IMG/VR virus record: IMGVR_UViG_3300029266_000979 | Coordinates: 1 to 32,452 of that record | DNA from: a virus | Direction: 5' to 3' (one strand) | DNA: 32,452 bases | Shown: positions 1 to 10,600 of the stretch, piece by piece | Numbering within the stretch: position 1 is the first letter of the stretch | Layout of the letters: each line of letters begins with the position of its first letter | The notes under the pieces: generated by a model | The model's input: only the letters and a program-made list of their open reading frames with translations | The model's database searches: none | Told to the model about the DNA's origin: nothing | Position numbers and translations under genes: made by a program

Positions 1-3000
1 AAATCTGGTAATGGCAACTGTTTCACAAACTTGCTGTATGAAGTTATCATATCCTGTTGCTGGTATGTTATTATTTCTGAAAGAAAAATTAGTCATTCGA
101 CTGTTAGGACTAGGAATAATCGCACCAGAAATACTCGATGGTACTTCAGATGATAATAATGTTCTATTTGTTTGTGAAGGTAGAACGTATGAACCTAAAA
201 CGCTAGTATTGTTAATACATGAATCTAAATTTAGATAATCAATAGAAGGACATTTATCTAAATCCAATTGAGATAATAGATTTTGTTGAAGATTAACATC
301 ACGAAGGAATGGCATATTACTAAAGTCTATCTGACTAAAGTTACATCTCTGTGCGTAGAAAGTTTCTAGTTGGGGATATGATCCGCCAATAGAAGACAGT
401 TGTGAATTATATCCTACCTTAAGATCTGTTAGATATATGCTGTCGGTAGCAAAAGTTAGAGACGTTAGATTATTATAAGCAAGATCAACACTTGTAACAT
501 ATATGTTGCTGCTTAAATCAAGACTAGTTAATACATTGTTGTTTAGGTTTAGCCTTTCTATGGCCGTACTGTTTGAGAGATTTAGACCTTCTAGAGTACT
601 TCCTGAAAAATCCAACGCATTCAATATAGGAAAACTCTGAGCCTCAAAGTTAGTTCTGAGTCCTTCATATATAAATCCTTGAATTGCTAGTTGTCTTAGA
701 TTAATCATACCTTCTAGGTTGACATATTTAATTTTCCTGTTAACTGGAACATTTCCAACTCCACCTGTCCAATATAAAGATGGATCATTTAGAATAAGTC
801 TGGTAATTGAATCTGCTGGTTGATTGGTTTCTAAAGTTATACCTTTGATACTTTTCAAAGTCTCGGGTGCTAATGGAATATTAACTGGCTCTTTCTTATC
901 AACTCTAAAATAACATTCCTGTTTATCTTGAATTAAAATATCATCTAAGAAAGATCCAGATCCATCTGTGTTGTTAGATACAATAAATGTTCGGAATGCT
1001 TCGTTGTATAAGTTATACTTCAAATCTCCAATTGGTCTGGAGTCTGAGTATTTTTCACCCTCTTCTCCACCGACATCAGGCGGAGTTGAATATAGAACAA
1101 AAGTATCCTTCGCAAAGTTTGTTTCATCGTAGTATAGAATAGCATCTACTGTAGGATCTCCACAAGTAGAACCTGCCCATACATCATTCTCATTTTGACC
1201 GTCTTGTCTGGCGAAAACTCTTAATGCGATCGTACTGGGTTCTTCGGCTACGACACACTTACAATTTGCTGATCCTAACTCATTGACTAATATTGGTTCT
1301 AGGAACGCTACTTTACCACAATCTCTTCCTGTACATGAAGTTCCAGGTCCGTGGAAAAATCCACCCGACCCCTGACACTCAAGATAAGTTTTACCATCTA
1401 AACAAGTATCAGGGCCAGTACAACAAGAACCAGTTTCTACTGGTGTTGTTTGTCCTTGATCTACGCAACTGTCACAGGAAGCCTCCCACATACCATGAAG
1501 AATTTCACAATCTGTTTTTGTGTAATTATCCATACATACAGTTTGTCTTCCTGTATGATATGTGTAATCAAAGTTGCTAGTTCCTTCCCAATAAACTGCA
1601 TTAGTTTCTGATTTAACTTTACAGGTTCCTAATGTTACATCAGTATTTGGTGCTGTTGAATTACAACTAGGATCTGTACATGATTTACCAGGTCTCCATA
1701 CTGAGGTAAGGCGAGCCGTCAAGTCTTGTTCAGTCCAATTTTTATTTTCTCCTGCCGCTATAACTTTAAGATAGTAATCTCTCTTCAGTTGTAATGCTTT
1801 AAAGCATTGATATTGTGTTTTCATATCACCACAATTAGTAGTTTCATATCCATTTACTGAGTCTATTATATGACAACTACCTGCTAAATACTTTTCACCA
1901 AGTCCACTATCATATATGTCAGCATAAAGTAAACCACTAGCCGGAGCGGTTCTTATGTCATCACAATATATTCCTGGCCACCATTTTCCTTTTAGGTTAA
2001 CACAATCGTTTTCTGTCTTTGATTCACATACCCATCCATCACCATTATTGTACTGACATCCACCCCACATAGTGGCCTTGTTTATATCTCCATCACTTGC
2101 TGAGATGATACCACCATCACATTGACCTTCCTCACTAACTAAAGTAACCCACACAGGTTCACTTGAGTATGTTGGTCCTACCGTTCCATTCCACTTCCCC
2201 TTATTAGGGCCACTCGTATCATAATATTTCTTTGGAGTAGGTCTAGAACATACAAGTGATGCGCCATCAAGACCACCACCACCATTATTTTGTTCTGATG
2301 TTGGTGGTCGTGCATCTGATGTAAACATTCCTGTTTCACAATTGTAGTTTCCATTGATAGAACAATCACTCAATGTTCCGCTTTGATCAGGAGCAATCCA
2401 TGTTCCGTTATTTCTAATACAATCTTGCGATGTTTGTTGACCAATACATATTCCCGCTCTACAACAAGCACCAATATTGGTAGGGTTATCTATGTTGTTA
2501 CATGGATTAGATGCACATTGTGATGATATTGATGTTCCCACACCATTATGAAATACACCACCAAGAGACTCACAATAGTCTGGATTACATGTATCAAAAC
2601 AACCATCATCAATACAACAGGCATATTTTTGATCTAGGATTGACGATAATGAATCTTTTGTAACATCGATACATAATTTTCCACCGAAGAATTCAGCATC
2701 AAAGTTTGACTGAGTAATACAATCCGCTACTAATAAGTTGTCCGTACAACTACTACACGTTTTACATGCTCCGTGTAAATCTGAATTTAGTGGCAGTATC
2801 GGTGGTTCAACAATATTAGGACAATTATCTCCAAGTTCTCCACAAACAGAACCTTTACCTCTGAAAATACTTAAGTTTCTTTTACAATCAATATATCGAA
2901 CATTATCTTCACATACAAATGTATTAGTTGTTTCATCTAAAGTACAGCAAGCACCGACATCTTCTGAATCGGGCTGTATTGCCTTTGATCTTGTTCTAAA

Positions 3001-3012
3001 TTCTATAGCCAT
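1..3012 (-). CDS. Giant cysteine-rich protein with C-terminal leucine-rich repeats (partial)
   Basis: This frame is open without a stop from the ATG at 3010-3012 to the left edge, 1004 codons, so the C-terminus is missing. The start follows an AAAGG SD (3019-3023) that overlaps the stop of the upstream gene. Residues 20-565 hold several GxCC cysteine repeats; a clear copy at 528-565 begins GSCC and ends in two spaced cysteines. Residues 566-760 are unrecognised and poor in cysteine. Residues 794 to about 945 form at least six leucine-rich repeats of 21-22 residues, with units such as NNVLTSLDLSSN and NLLSQLDLD, similar in style to LRRs common in Bacteroidetes proteins. Unlike the two upstream giants it has no collagen-like N-terminus. 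It is last in the fibre cluster, so I infer a virion surface or adhesion role; the exact function is unknown. Confidence 0.9.
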   Translation of the reverse strand, partial: MAIEFRTRSKAIQPDSEDVGACCTLDETTNTFVCEDNVRYIDCKRNLSIFRGKGSVCGELGDNCPNIVEPPILPLNSDLHGACKTCSSCTDNLLVADCITQSNFDAEFFGGKLCIDVTKDSLSSILDQKYACCIDDGCFDTCNPDYCESLGGVFHNGVGTSISSQCASNPCNNIDNPTNIGACCRAGICIGQQTSQDCIRNNGTWIAPDQSGTLSDCSINGNYNCETGMFTSDARPPTSEQNNGGGGLDGASLVCSRPTPKKYYDTSGPNKGKWNGTVGPTYSSEPVWVTLVSEEGQCDGGIISASDGDINKATMWGGCQYNNGDGWVCESKTENDCVNLKGKWWPGIYCDDIRTAPASGLLYADIYDSGLGEKYLAGSCHIIDSVNGYETTNCGDMKTQYQCFKALQLKRDYYLKVIAAGENKNWTEQDLTARLTSVWRPGKSCTDPSCNSTAPNTDVTLGTCKVKSETNAVYWEGTSNFDYTYHTGRQTVCMDNYTKTDCEILHGMWEASCDSCVDQGQTTPVETGSCCTGPDTCLDGKTYLECQGSGGFFHGPGTSCTGRDCGKVAFLEPILVNELGSANCKCVVAEEPSTIALRVFARQDGQNENDVWAGSTCGDPTVDAILYYDETNFAKDTFVLYSTPPDVGGEEGEKYSDSRPIGDLKYNLYNEAFRTFIVSNNTDGSGSFLDDILIQDKQECYFRVDKKEPVNIPLAPETLKSIKGITLETNQPADSITRLILNDPSLYWTGGVGNVPVNRKIKYVNLEGMINLRQLAIQGFIYEGLRTNFEAQSFPILNALDFSGSTLEGLNLSNSTAIERLNLNNNVLTSLDLSSNIYVTSVDLAYNNLTSLTFATDSIYLTDLKVGYNSQLSSIGGSYPQLETFYAQRCNFSQIDFSNMPFLRDVNLQQNLLSQLDLDKCPSIDYLNLDSCINNTSVLGSYVLPSQTNRTLLSSEVPSSISGAIIPSPNSRMTNFSFRNNNIPATGYDNFIQQVCETVAITRF
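180..633 (-). other. Leucine-rich repeat coding segment
   Basis: This segment encodes residues 794 to about 945 of the partial left-edge gene. Units begin at residues 794, 816, 837, 859, 880, 901 and 922, giving a 21-22-residue period. The pattern is hydrophobic-x-x-L-x-L near each unit start, followed by N/C-x-L-x-x-L-D-L/F. The seventh unit is irregular. A further LRR-like motif (TNFSFRNNNIP) appears near the left edge, so the array probably continues outside the window. Confidence 0.8.
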
Positions 3013-3021
3013 ATTTTACCT

Positions 3022-6000
3022 TTAAATGAATCTCATAGTATATACACCATCTCTTTGTGATACGTTAGGAACCACCTTATTATTTAGTCCCCTAAATCTA
3101 CTAGTAGATTGTGAACCTGATGTTAATGGATTTTGTGTATTGAACGGATTGCTCCATGTAGTATCAACACTGGGATCTTTAATATTCGGTCCCCAAATTT
3201 CACCTATTCTACTACTACATCCAGTAGAAGGATTATATGTCGTACCACTAGCAGCAGAACCATTTCCTCCAATTGCTGGAGTTGATGTTGGCGTTGCTAT
3301 AGGAGCGTTACCAGCACAACTAGTTCCTGTTGTATCGCCTACAAATCCAGCAGGTGTTTTTGATTTGTCATGAATAAATCTACAACTACTAAAGACGTAT
3401 TGTTCACAAGGACCAGGAGACGGGGCTGGGCAGGGGATCCCTGCGGGATAACAGTCACAACCATCACACGCACTTAATTCTGAAACAGCATCTAGCGATA
3501 TTTCCCCTGCTGGTGATGTGTTGCTGATGTTAGGATCACAAGGCCACCCCTCGGTCTGACATACGGATTCTATATCACACCAGTTACATATAGCCTCTGC
3601 CTTCCTTGCCACTGTAGGATCGCAATCCGGATTCGTATCGGTGCCATCTATTATATTACACCAGTCCCCGATTTTCCAGTTCGGATTATTTATGCTGCAC
3701 TCATCACTAATTGGATTCTCACAGGTGCCATTTATTACTCCTATTTGAAGATTTGTTAGTTCTATTTGATTTTGTAATGTACAGGGCTTATACTTACAAC
3801 CTCCGGGATTTTTACAACAATCTGACCATCTATATGGAATATGAATTCCTTCTGGTGTAACGTAACCATCTCTAGGATTAGATGATATCCATTTTTGATC
3901 TGTAGGATTAAAAACGTCCTGTGGATATCCTTGCGTAGGCACTGGTTTGTATGGTCCACTTGCACCATCCCAAGGTCTAGTATAGCCAGGAATATTACCA
4001 TCAAAATCACAATTAGAGCATGTAACCTTAGTGTCCTTCACAGAACAAGAACTACAATCTCCAGCAGCACCAGTCGCTGTATCTCCGGCAGGACAATCTA
4101 ATGTCCAACTCAGACAGCAACATGATCCAATGAACTTTGTCTTTGGACAATTAGACATAAAGCAGGGATCTGTACTGAATGTTCCCTTACATTTTTCTGT
4201 TAACTTAGATACTGAATCAAAGGATTCGTCATTTTGTGAGACTTCAAAACCACCTTCATAACAATTACCACCAAAGAAGCAACAAGATCCTGATGTCCAG
4301 TCACTGCGTGGATCTATGCCACCACCACCGCCTAGGCCGCTACTTGTACCAAAGCCAGCGAAGGCAAATTCAAATCCATCACCATCTCTATCCGGATCGC
4401 CTGGTGGATCTGGTGGATTCCCGTCACACGGTTCTGATGTTCCATCATCACAGCACGGGTTTCCCGTATTACAACCACATGCGGGGTTGGGATCACAACA
4501 GTCGCCATCTCCACAACATTCAGGACTGGATGAATCTTGGCAACATGGACTCGCAGAATCTTCACAGTTACAACAATTTTGACCTTCACAAACACAATCA
4601 CATGTGCCAGCAATCGAACAATTGACTTCAGAACATAATGAGTCTTGACCCATAAAGATTCCGGTGAGTGCTGAACATTGTTGTGGTGTAATATTATCAA
4701 TACACTCATCTGTACATAGACAACAGGCTCCTCTATATTCTTTCTGCGGACAACAGATAGCACAGTCTTCTACATCAGGTGTCCATTGAGAATTACTAGA
4801 ATCTATTGCCGCACATTGAATCTCAGTAAGACCTGTACCATGACAAATTCCACTAAATGTATCACAGCAAGTACCAAAAATAAAGGGAGAACAAGCATCA
4901 ATTTCACTACAGATATCACATGGCACCTGTGGTGGGATTACAGAATCTTCTGGAACAAAGTAACCATTAACAAGGTTACAAGACAATGCTGTCGCTGGAG
5001 TTAAACAAACAGGTCGTACTATTAAGGTTATATCTAGGTTGGTACACTCAGAACAATCGTCAACTACTCCGCCAGGACATTGGACATTATCAAACCCACT
5101 GGGACTGCCTGAGGAACTGTATGGTATACAATCCCCACCCACAGAGCAATCAGTACAACAAAATTTATCTGACAAAGAACAAGGATCCACATCGGGATAT
5201 CCGTCAGGACCGTAAACGTTGATCGAGCCGATATCGAGCGGATCGCAGTTGCTCACATCGGATTCCCGTAAGTTACAGGCAATGGACTGATATGCACATT
5301 CACCGTACCGTTCTTTACAAACCGCTGCTTCACAACAATCACTAACCGCATAACATACATGACCACCAGTCTGATCTCGGGTACAACAAGAACCGACGCA
5401 ACCGGGTAAACATGTAAGACAGTCGCCAGGTTCGGTGGCACCCTCTTGACAACAGTTGGCAGCCCCACCACCTTCACCACATTGAGTAAATGCAGAACCA
5501 AAACACCAATGTCCGCAGAAGCCACCCTCGCAGCCTGGAAAATCAATTGTTCCAAAGTCACCCAAGTTAGGACAATCAGCAGGTGGATTTGCACCTTGAC
5601 ATTCACAAAATGTTGGTGCATCCGAATTGCATGAATATTCGATAGTGCTTTCACCAACACCAGAACAACATGCTCCTGTTATTCCCGCCCCACAAACATC
5701 ATCTGTTCTATTCACACAAGCAACTTCTGACTCAAACAAACCACTGATACTAGCACAATATTCGTCACTTACAAAATCAACACAGTTTAAGTTAGTACAA
5801 CAAGATCCGAGAGTACTTGAGTTGAATACATCAATATCCCAACCATAACCAGTCATTGTAGCAAACCATGTCTTTCCGTTATCAACAGTTGCCAAATTTA
5901 ATATATCAATACCATTAGTAAACTTTGGATTTCCCGCAAAGAAAACATTGTCAGGGAATGCTATATTATCTGGTCCATCCTCAACAACCAATGTAATATT

Positions 6001-7593
6001 TTTCATTTCGGCATAATCAACACCATCATCTGATCCTAAAGAAAGACCAGGACGTTGTTCATATGACCAAGTAATACCTGCGATTTGGAAAGGCGCCTTG
6101 ACGTGGAAAAAGTTAGTGTTTGTAATGTCTAAGTTGATTCTACCTGTAATAGTTTCTGTAGAAGTAGTTCCTGGTCCTTCACAACCACCATTACAACATT
6201 CCGTAGAAGTATGATCACAACAAGATCCAGATTTACATCCTAGTCTAAAACCATATTCAACACTAGTATCTTCATCGATGCCCGAGTCCACATCACAACT
6301 AGGCATTATTACCAATCGAATTTTACCAAACCAAGGATCTAGTGTGTTCTCAGACTCGAACATGTCTTGGGTTATTCTCAAACAATATGAAGCAGCAGTA
6401 TAACCCTCTATCTTTAAAGAACCATTAGTACAGAAATCCTTATCCCTAAACTTTGCTCCTATGAACTCATCCGCTGATTTACAGCCACTATCATATATAA
6501 TTGCTTGCTCTGTTGGGCAAGGAATTGCGTCTCCATCATCTGACTGATTCCAAGTCATTGGGTGAATATTCGATTCGACTCCATCACCAAATGGATATCC
6601 TTCAGAATCATTTATATAAGGAGTATTGAAGGCAACAATCTCTCGCCGTTCTTCAACATTACCATATCCCTCATCCAAGAAAGATACATTCCCAGATAGC
6701 GGATCTTCAAAATTAATTTTACTAGCACCCCATAAAGGATACTTTAGTTTTTTTGTTGCCTCTGGATCATTGACTTTTGTTCTAAGGATAACAAAACGAT
6801 CTGGTTGGGTTTGGGGCGAAACACTAACACACATATTACCAAATGTTACACCACCACCATCAACGTAACGAACTAGAGAAGATACATCTAAAATGTATTC
6901 TCGTAAAACGTCACTTTGTTTAGTATGGAACACTCTACCACAAAAAGCAGAATCAAACTCATCGGTAACTTGATCAATTACGTTTCGGAACTTAACCGTA
7001 ATTGAATCGCCTGTACCTGTATTGTCGGCAGATGCTCCGAAGAAGGAACCACTGGCTCCTTGTGCTTTCCATCTAGGATCTAAGTGAAGAAACTGACCAG
7101 TTATTCCTTGATCTACATACCCACCCGTAGCACTACCTGTTCCACCAATATAGATGTGTGTGTCTGTAACGTAGAGTTGTAGATCACCACTAGCAGTTAA
7201 TCCTCTTAGTTCAAAGGTTGTTCCAGTTCCAGGTCCATAAGATTGACTAACAAAAATTCTACCAGAAGATCCAATATTTTCTCCTCCTGCGGTTAGTCCA
7301 ATATAAGAACCCATTGGCCAATTAGATTGGTTTGTTGGAATATCTTGTTCTGTTATTGGGAAAGCATTTGGACCAGTTATGGCAGCAATAATAATAGACG
7401 TTGTATCTGAGAAAATTAATTTTGCTTTACTTCCATTTCCATCAAATGGGTATTCATAACCAGAGAGGTACGCAGAATTAGATCCTGTGGAACCAGTTGG
7501 TCCTGTATTACCAACAACACCAACAACCCCAACAGCCTTTACGCCCTCGGGTCCAGTTGGTCCTGTTACAGATTGAAATGTACTATATGCCAT
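3022..7593 (-). CDS. Giant collagen-stalk, cysteine-rich structural protein (1523 aa)
   Basis: Residues 10-37 are collagen-like (GPTGPEG, later NTGPTGSTG). A middle region to about residue 590 contains the module also found in the two neighbouring stalk proteins: a GITGQFLHL motif near residue 165, then KNITLVVEDG near 535 and a DNGKTWFATMTGYG stretch. From residue 597 to about 1440 the protein is a long array of GxCC repeats; a clear copy spans 955-992. I count roughly 120 cysteines by hand, about 8 percent of residues. Residues 992 to about 1055 are the densest, followed by a DPDRDGDG motif that resembles a calcium-binding loop and a polyglycine stretch. The last 120 residues are Pro/Ser/Thr/Gly-rich with few cysteines. 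The start follows AGAGGA at 7598-7603. It is probably a virion surface fibre or adhesin; no enzyme motif was recognised. Confidence 0.88.
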   Translation of the reverse strand: MAYSTFQSVTGPTGPEGVKAVGVVGVVGNTGPTGSTGSNSAYLSGYEYPFDGNGSKAKLIFSDTTSIIIAAITGPNAFPITEQDIPTNQSNWPMGSYIGLTAGGENIGSSGRIFVSQSYGPGTGTTFELRGLTASGDLQLYVTDTHIYIGGTGSATGGYVDQGITGQFLHLDPRWKAQGASGSFFGASADNTGTGDSITVKFRNVIDQVTDEFDSAFCGRVFHTKQSDVLREYILDVSSLVRYVDGGGVTFGNMCVSVSPQTQPDRFVILRTKVNDPEATKKLKYPLWGASKINFEDPLSGNVSFLDEGYGNVEERREIVAFNTPYINDSEGYPFGDGVESNIHPMTWNQSDDGDAIPCPTEQAIIYDSGCKSADEFIGAKFRDKDFCTNGSLKIEGYTAASYCLRITQDMFESENTLDPWFGKIRLVIMPSCDVDSGIDEDTSVEYGFRLGCKSGSCCDHTSTECCNGGCEGPGTTSTETITGRINLDITNTNFFHVKAPFQIAGITWSYEQRPGLSLGSDDGVDYAEMKNITLVVEDGPDNIAFPDNVFFAGNPKFTNGIDILNLATVDNGKTWFATMTGYGWDIDVFNSSTLGSCCTNLNCVDFVSDEYCASISGLFESEVACVNRTDDVCGAGITGACCSGVGESTIEYSCNSDAPTFCECQGANPPADCPNLGDFGTIDFPGCEGGFCGHWCFGSAFTQCGEGGGAANCCQEGATEPGDCLTCLPGCVGSCCTRDQTGGHVCYAVSDCCEAAVCKERYGECAYQSIACNLRESDVSNCDPLDIGSINVYGPDGYPDVDPCSLSDKFCCTDCSVGGDCIPYSSSGSPSGFDNVQCPGGVVDDCSECTNLDITLIVRPVCLTPATALSCNLVNGYFVPEDSVIPPQVPCDICSEIDACSPFIFGTCCDTFSGICHGTGLTEIQCAAIDSSNSQWTPDVEDCAICCPQKEYRGACCLCTDECIDNITPQQCSALTGIFMGQDSLCSEVNCSIAGTCDCVCEGQNCCNCEDSASPCCQDSSSPECCGDGDCCDPNPACGCNTGNPCCDDGTSEPCDGNPPDPPGDPDRDGDGFEFAFAGFGTSSGLGGGGGIDPRSDWTSGSCCFFGGNCYEGGFEVSQNDESFDSVSKLTEKCKGTFSTDPCFMSNCPKTKFIGSCCCLSWTLDCPAGDTATGAAGDCSSCSVKDTKVTCSNCDFDGNIPGYTRPWDGASGPYKPVPTQGYPQDVFNPTDQKWISSNPRDGYVTPEGIHIPYRWSDCCKNPGGCKYKPCTLQNQIELTNLQIGVINGTCENPISDECSINNPNWKIGDWCNIIDGTDTNPDCDPTVARKAEAICNWCDIESVCQTEGWPCDPNISNTSPAGEISLDAVSELSACDGCDCYPAGIPCPAPSPGPCEQYVFSSCRFIHDKSKTPAGFVGDTTGTSCAGNAPIATPTSTPAIGGNGSAASGTTYNPSTGCSSRIGEIWGPNIKDPSVDTTWSNPFNTQNPLTSGSQSTSRFRGLNNKVVPNVSQRDGVYTMRFI

Positions 7594-7639
7594 ATATTCC
7601 TCTAGTTATGTATATCAATTATTTTAGCCTGACTTGTTG

Positions 7640-10600
7640 TCAACCAACCCCTGAACAATCATTACCTCCTATTGGATTACCCTGGCCAATAGTACAGTTC
7701 GGCGGGTCGCTTACTTTAAACGACGAGTTACCTATTGGTATGACTGTTTGTGAATGACAATTAGTCAAAGTAACAAAGAACTGATATGAACCTTCGAACT
7801 CTACGCCGGCTCTTGTTAGATCAATACCACCCGGGCTACCCCCGGGGTTCGTAATATTAATTCCAAGAGCAGCAGTTATATCATTACAACAGTATGACGT
7901 ATTCGGAGATTCAGGATCCGTGTAGAGTCCATATACAAACGGATTATTACACTCAGTTGATTGACTCTCATCGGAATCCATATCACATAAAATAACTTTA
8001 ATATCTGGATTACAAAATGTGGGAGACGCATCGGGTAGTGACCCAGATAAAGGTACAATATCATCTAGTATTATTCTTACACTCATACCCAGGCTTGGAC
8101 AATTCGCGTCCCGTCCTGACTCAACACAAGTTAAGGTTTCCACGGTTGCGTCTGGCATATTACAGTTACAACATGTTCCCTCACCTAGACATTCACTACA
8201 TGTATCACCAGTAAAATCTGTAGGAGACGCAAAAGGATCATGATGAAAACCTAGATCAAGGTTAGTAATACCACAAGAACCAGTGAGAGTAGTACGATTA
8301 CAGTTTCCAACCTCGACCATCGTACATTTAACTTCTTGAGGTTGACCAGTGGGTGTTGTATAATAACAACATTGATCCATAGGAGTTTCAACACCACATA
8401 GGTCACAAAAGGCTGTATCATTAGCATTTCCGCTAGACCAGGTAGGGGTAAATGTAGAATCTCCGTTGAGGGTGTTAAGACAATGCCACTCACCAGTAGG
8501 ATAAGCACAAGTAGGATCAGCAGTTGCACTTGATTTATAACAACAATTTCCCCAAGACTGAGTTTGACAATTAACTAATTGGCATGGTTTATCTGATTGA
8601 GTATTTTGTAGTGGTTCTGAACCTGAAGTATTTTTCCCCAAGAAGGCTGGAATACAGAAAGTTCCTTCTTCACCGAATGGGACATCTTCACAGAAAAATG
8701 TTCCGTCTGATATGTCTCCTTGACAACAACTAGGTCTTAATATTGGATCACATGGGTCTGAATCACAACTCAAATTCTCTGTCCAATTTGGATCTACATT
8801 AAGAATACCGCCGCCGGGGTTTATGATAACCGTATTAACGTCCCTATCCTCACACGTTCCGTCTGGGTTACATAATCTACCTCTAGGCCTAGTACAATCT
8901 GGATCATTATCAGTCCATCTACTGTAGAGAATAGTGTTGCCATCAGCATCTTGAGTGTTGTTCGGACATTGAGCGAATGTGGTCTGATCCAGTACTTCTA
9001 CATCCACGCCATTATTATTAATTATTCGATAACAACATCCAATAGGATCACAGAAGTTAGGATCTGATATTGGGGCTACTTGCCAAACACCACCACCACA
9101 GTTGTTTTCACATGTATATGAATAGGTAGGACTTCCACTACCAGTACTAGTACAGCAGTGTCCGTATTCCGCATCGACTGCACAAACACAAGCATCGCCC
9201 GCACATATATTGTCTGGTGTAGACCAAGATCCATTGATCGCATTACACTCAGCCAATGTCTTCGCACTACATGATGGCGGATCCTCATCAGAACAGCATT
9301 GACCCGTTGAACATGGACTTATTGAAGAACAACTAGAAACTACAGTTTCATTATTTAAACACTTAATTCTAGTGGTACACTCGTTAGTGGCGCAATTGTA
9401 ACATCCAACCTCAGGAGTACCAAAGTCTTCTTGTAGGTCATCTAAAGATCCACATACATTACATGGTTGACCGTCACGACACAAAATTCTGTTTTGACAG
9501 TTGGTAACAATCAATCCATACAACTTGTTATTGTTGTTGTTTACATTTCTGTTAAGCCTTATTATTTCTTCGACTCTATCTTTTCTATTGCCTGTTATAG
9601 GTGTCATATCATCAATACAACTATCACCATAACAAAGACCAATATTGCGATTAGTAGAACCAACTAAAGATGTATTACCATCATCAATACTATCAATACC
9701 ATAGATGAGTGGAGTATATCTGGCGTTCTCGCTGGTTCCGCCTATTGATGAAGCAAGATCTTCTTGTCCCGCTAAACATGGACCGCTGTCGGGACATATG
9801 ACTGGAACAAAAGTAAACGTATTCAGTGCGCCAGGGACAGTTCGTTTTGTTGGTACATTGTTAACCGTGTTTAGCAAGTTTGGATGTTCAACTCCTTCTC
9901 TAAAGTTAGCAAACAGAAGATCCTTATAGTCACCTTCAATATCAGCACTACAATCTACAACTCCATTACTTAGTGCTTCGATTCGAGTTTGACACTCTAT
10001 CGATGATAGTTTAAAGTTATTAACATCAGTTGTAGAAAAAGTACCAAAGTTTTGAATGAGTCCAGCGAGGCTTTCCCAATTAACTGTATTACCACAGAAA
10101 GGATTCAGACTGTTACATTCTCTATCATAGACAGCCTCAAAGTATGATTCATAAAGAAGAGCGGCATCCACACTCCAGTTGCCATCACGGCGACACCATC
10201 CAACATTTGCGTCAGTAGGATCGTTAGCCATAACATAAGCACAGAAAGAGTTGAGACAAGGTTCACATGAGAAAAGAGAAACAAAATTATCATCGCTAGT
10301 TGTTGTTGGCCAAGAAACACCTGTACCTGGCCAAACTTTAATTCTCTGGCTACAAGACGATCCATCACATGGGAAGTATTCATTCACAGGCCATTCTGTT
10401 TGTTCGCACGTTGATTGATCGTTAGCATTAAGTAGTGTTATGAAATCTGTGCTTAGACCCTTTCCACATAAACCTGTGGCGTTTGTAGAGAAGCAATCGT
10501 CAATCGTTCGATCGTAATCACTAACACTATCACATACACTCCCATCATCACAAGCATAATTTGTTCCGTATATTTTAGCCGTATTACAATATGCTTTTAA

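Noticed and set aside
3013-3021. Frameshift splitting one cysteine-rich gene into the 1523-residue protein and the left-edge partial gene.
   Set aside because: The left-edge gene has its own ATG with AAAGG at good spacing, and the 1523-residue protein has a distinct cysteine-poor C-terminus, so two genes are more likely.
2738-3373. Plus-strand open frames opposite the cysteine-rich genes.
   Set aside because: They lie fully antisense to long minus-strand genes with recognisable repeats, have no placed SD, and their composition mirrors cysteine and glycine codons on the other strand.
7594-7639. Terminator or promoter in the largest gap (46 bases).
   Set aside because: No GC-rich hairpin with T-run and no late-promoter match on the minus strand; it holds only the SD of the 1523-residue gene.
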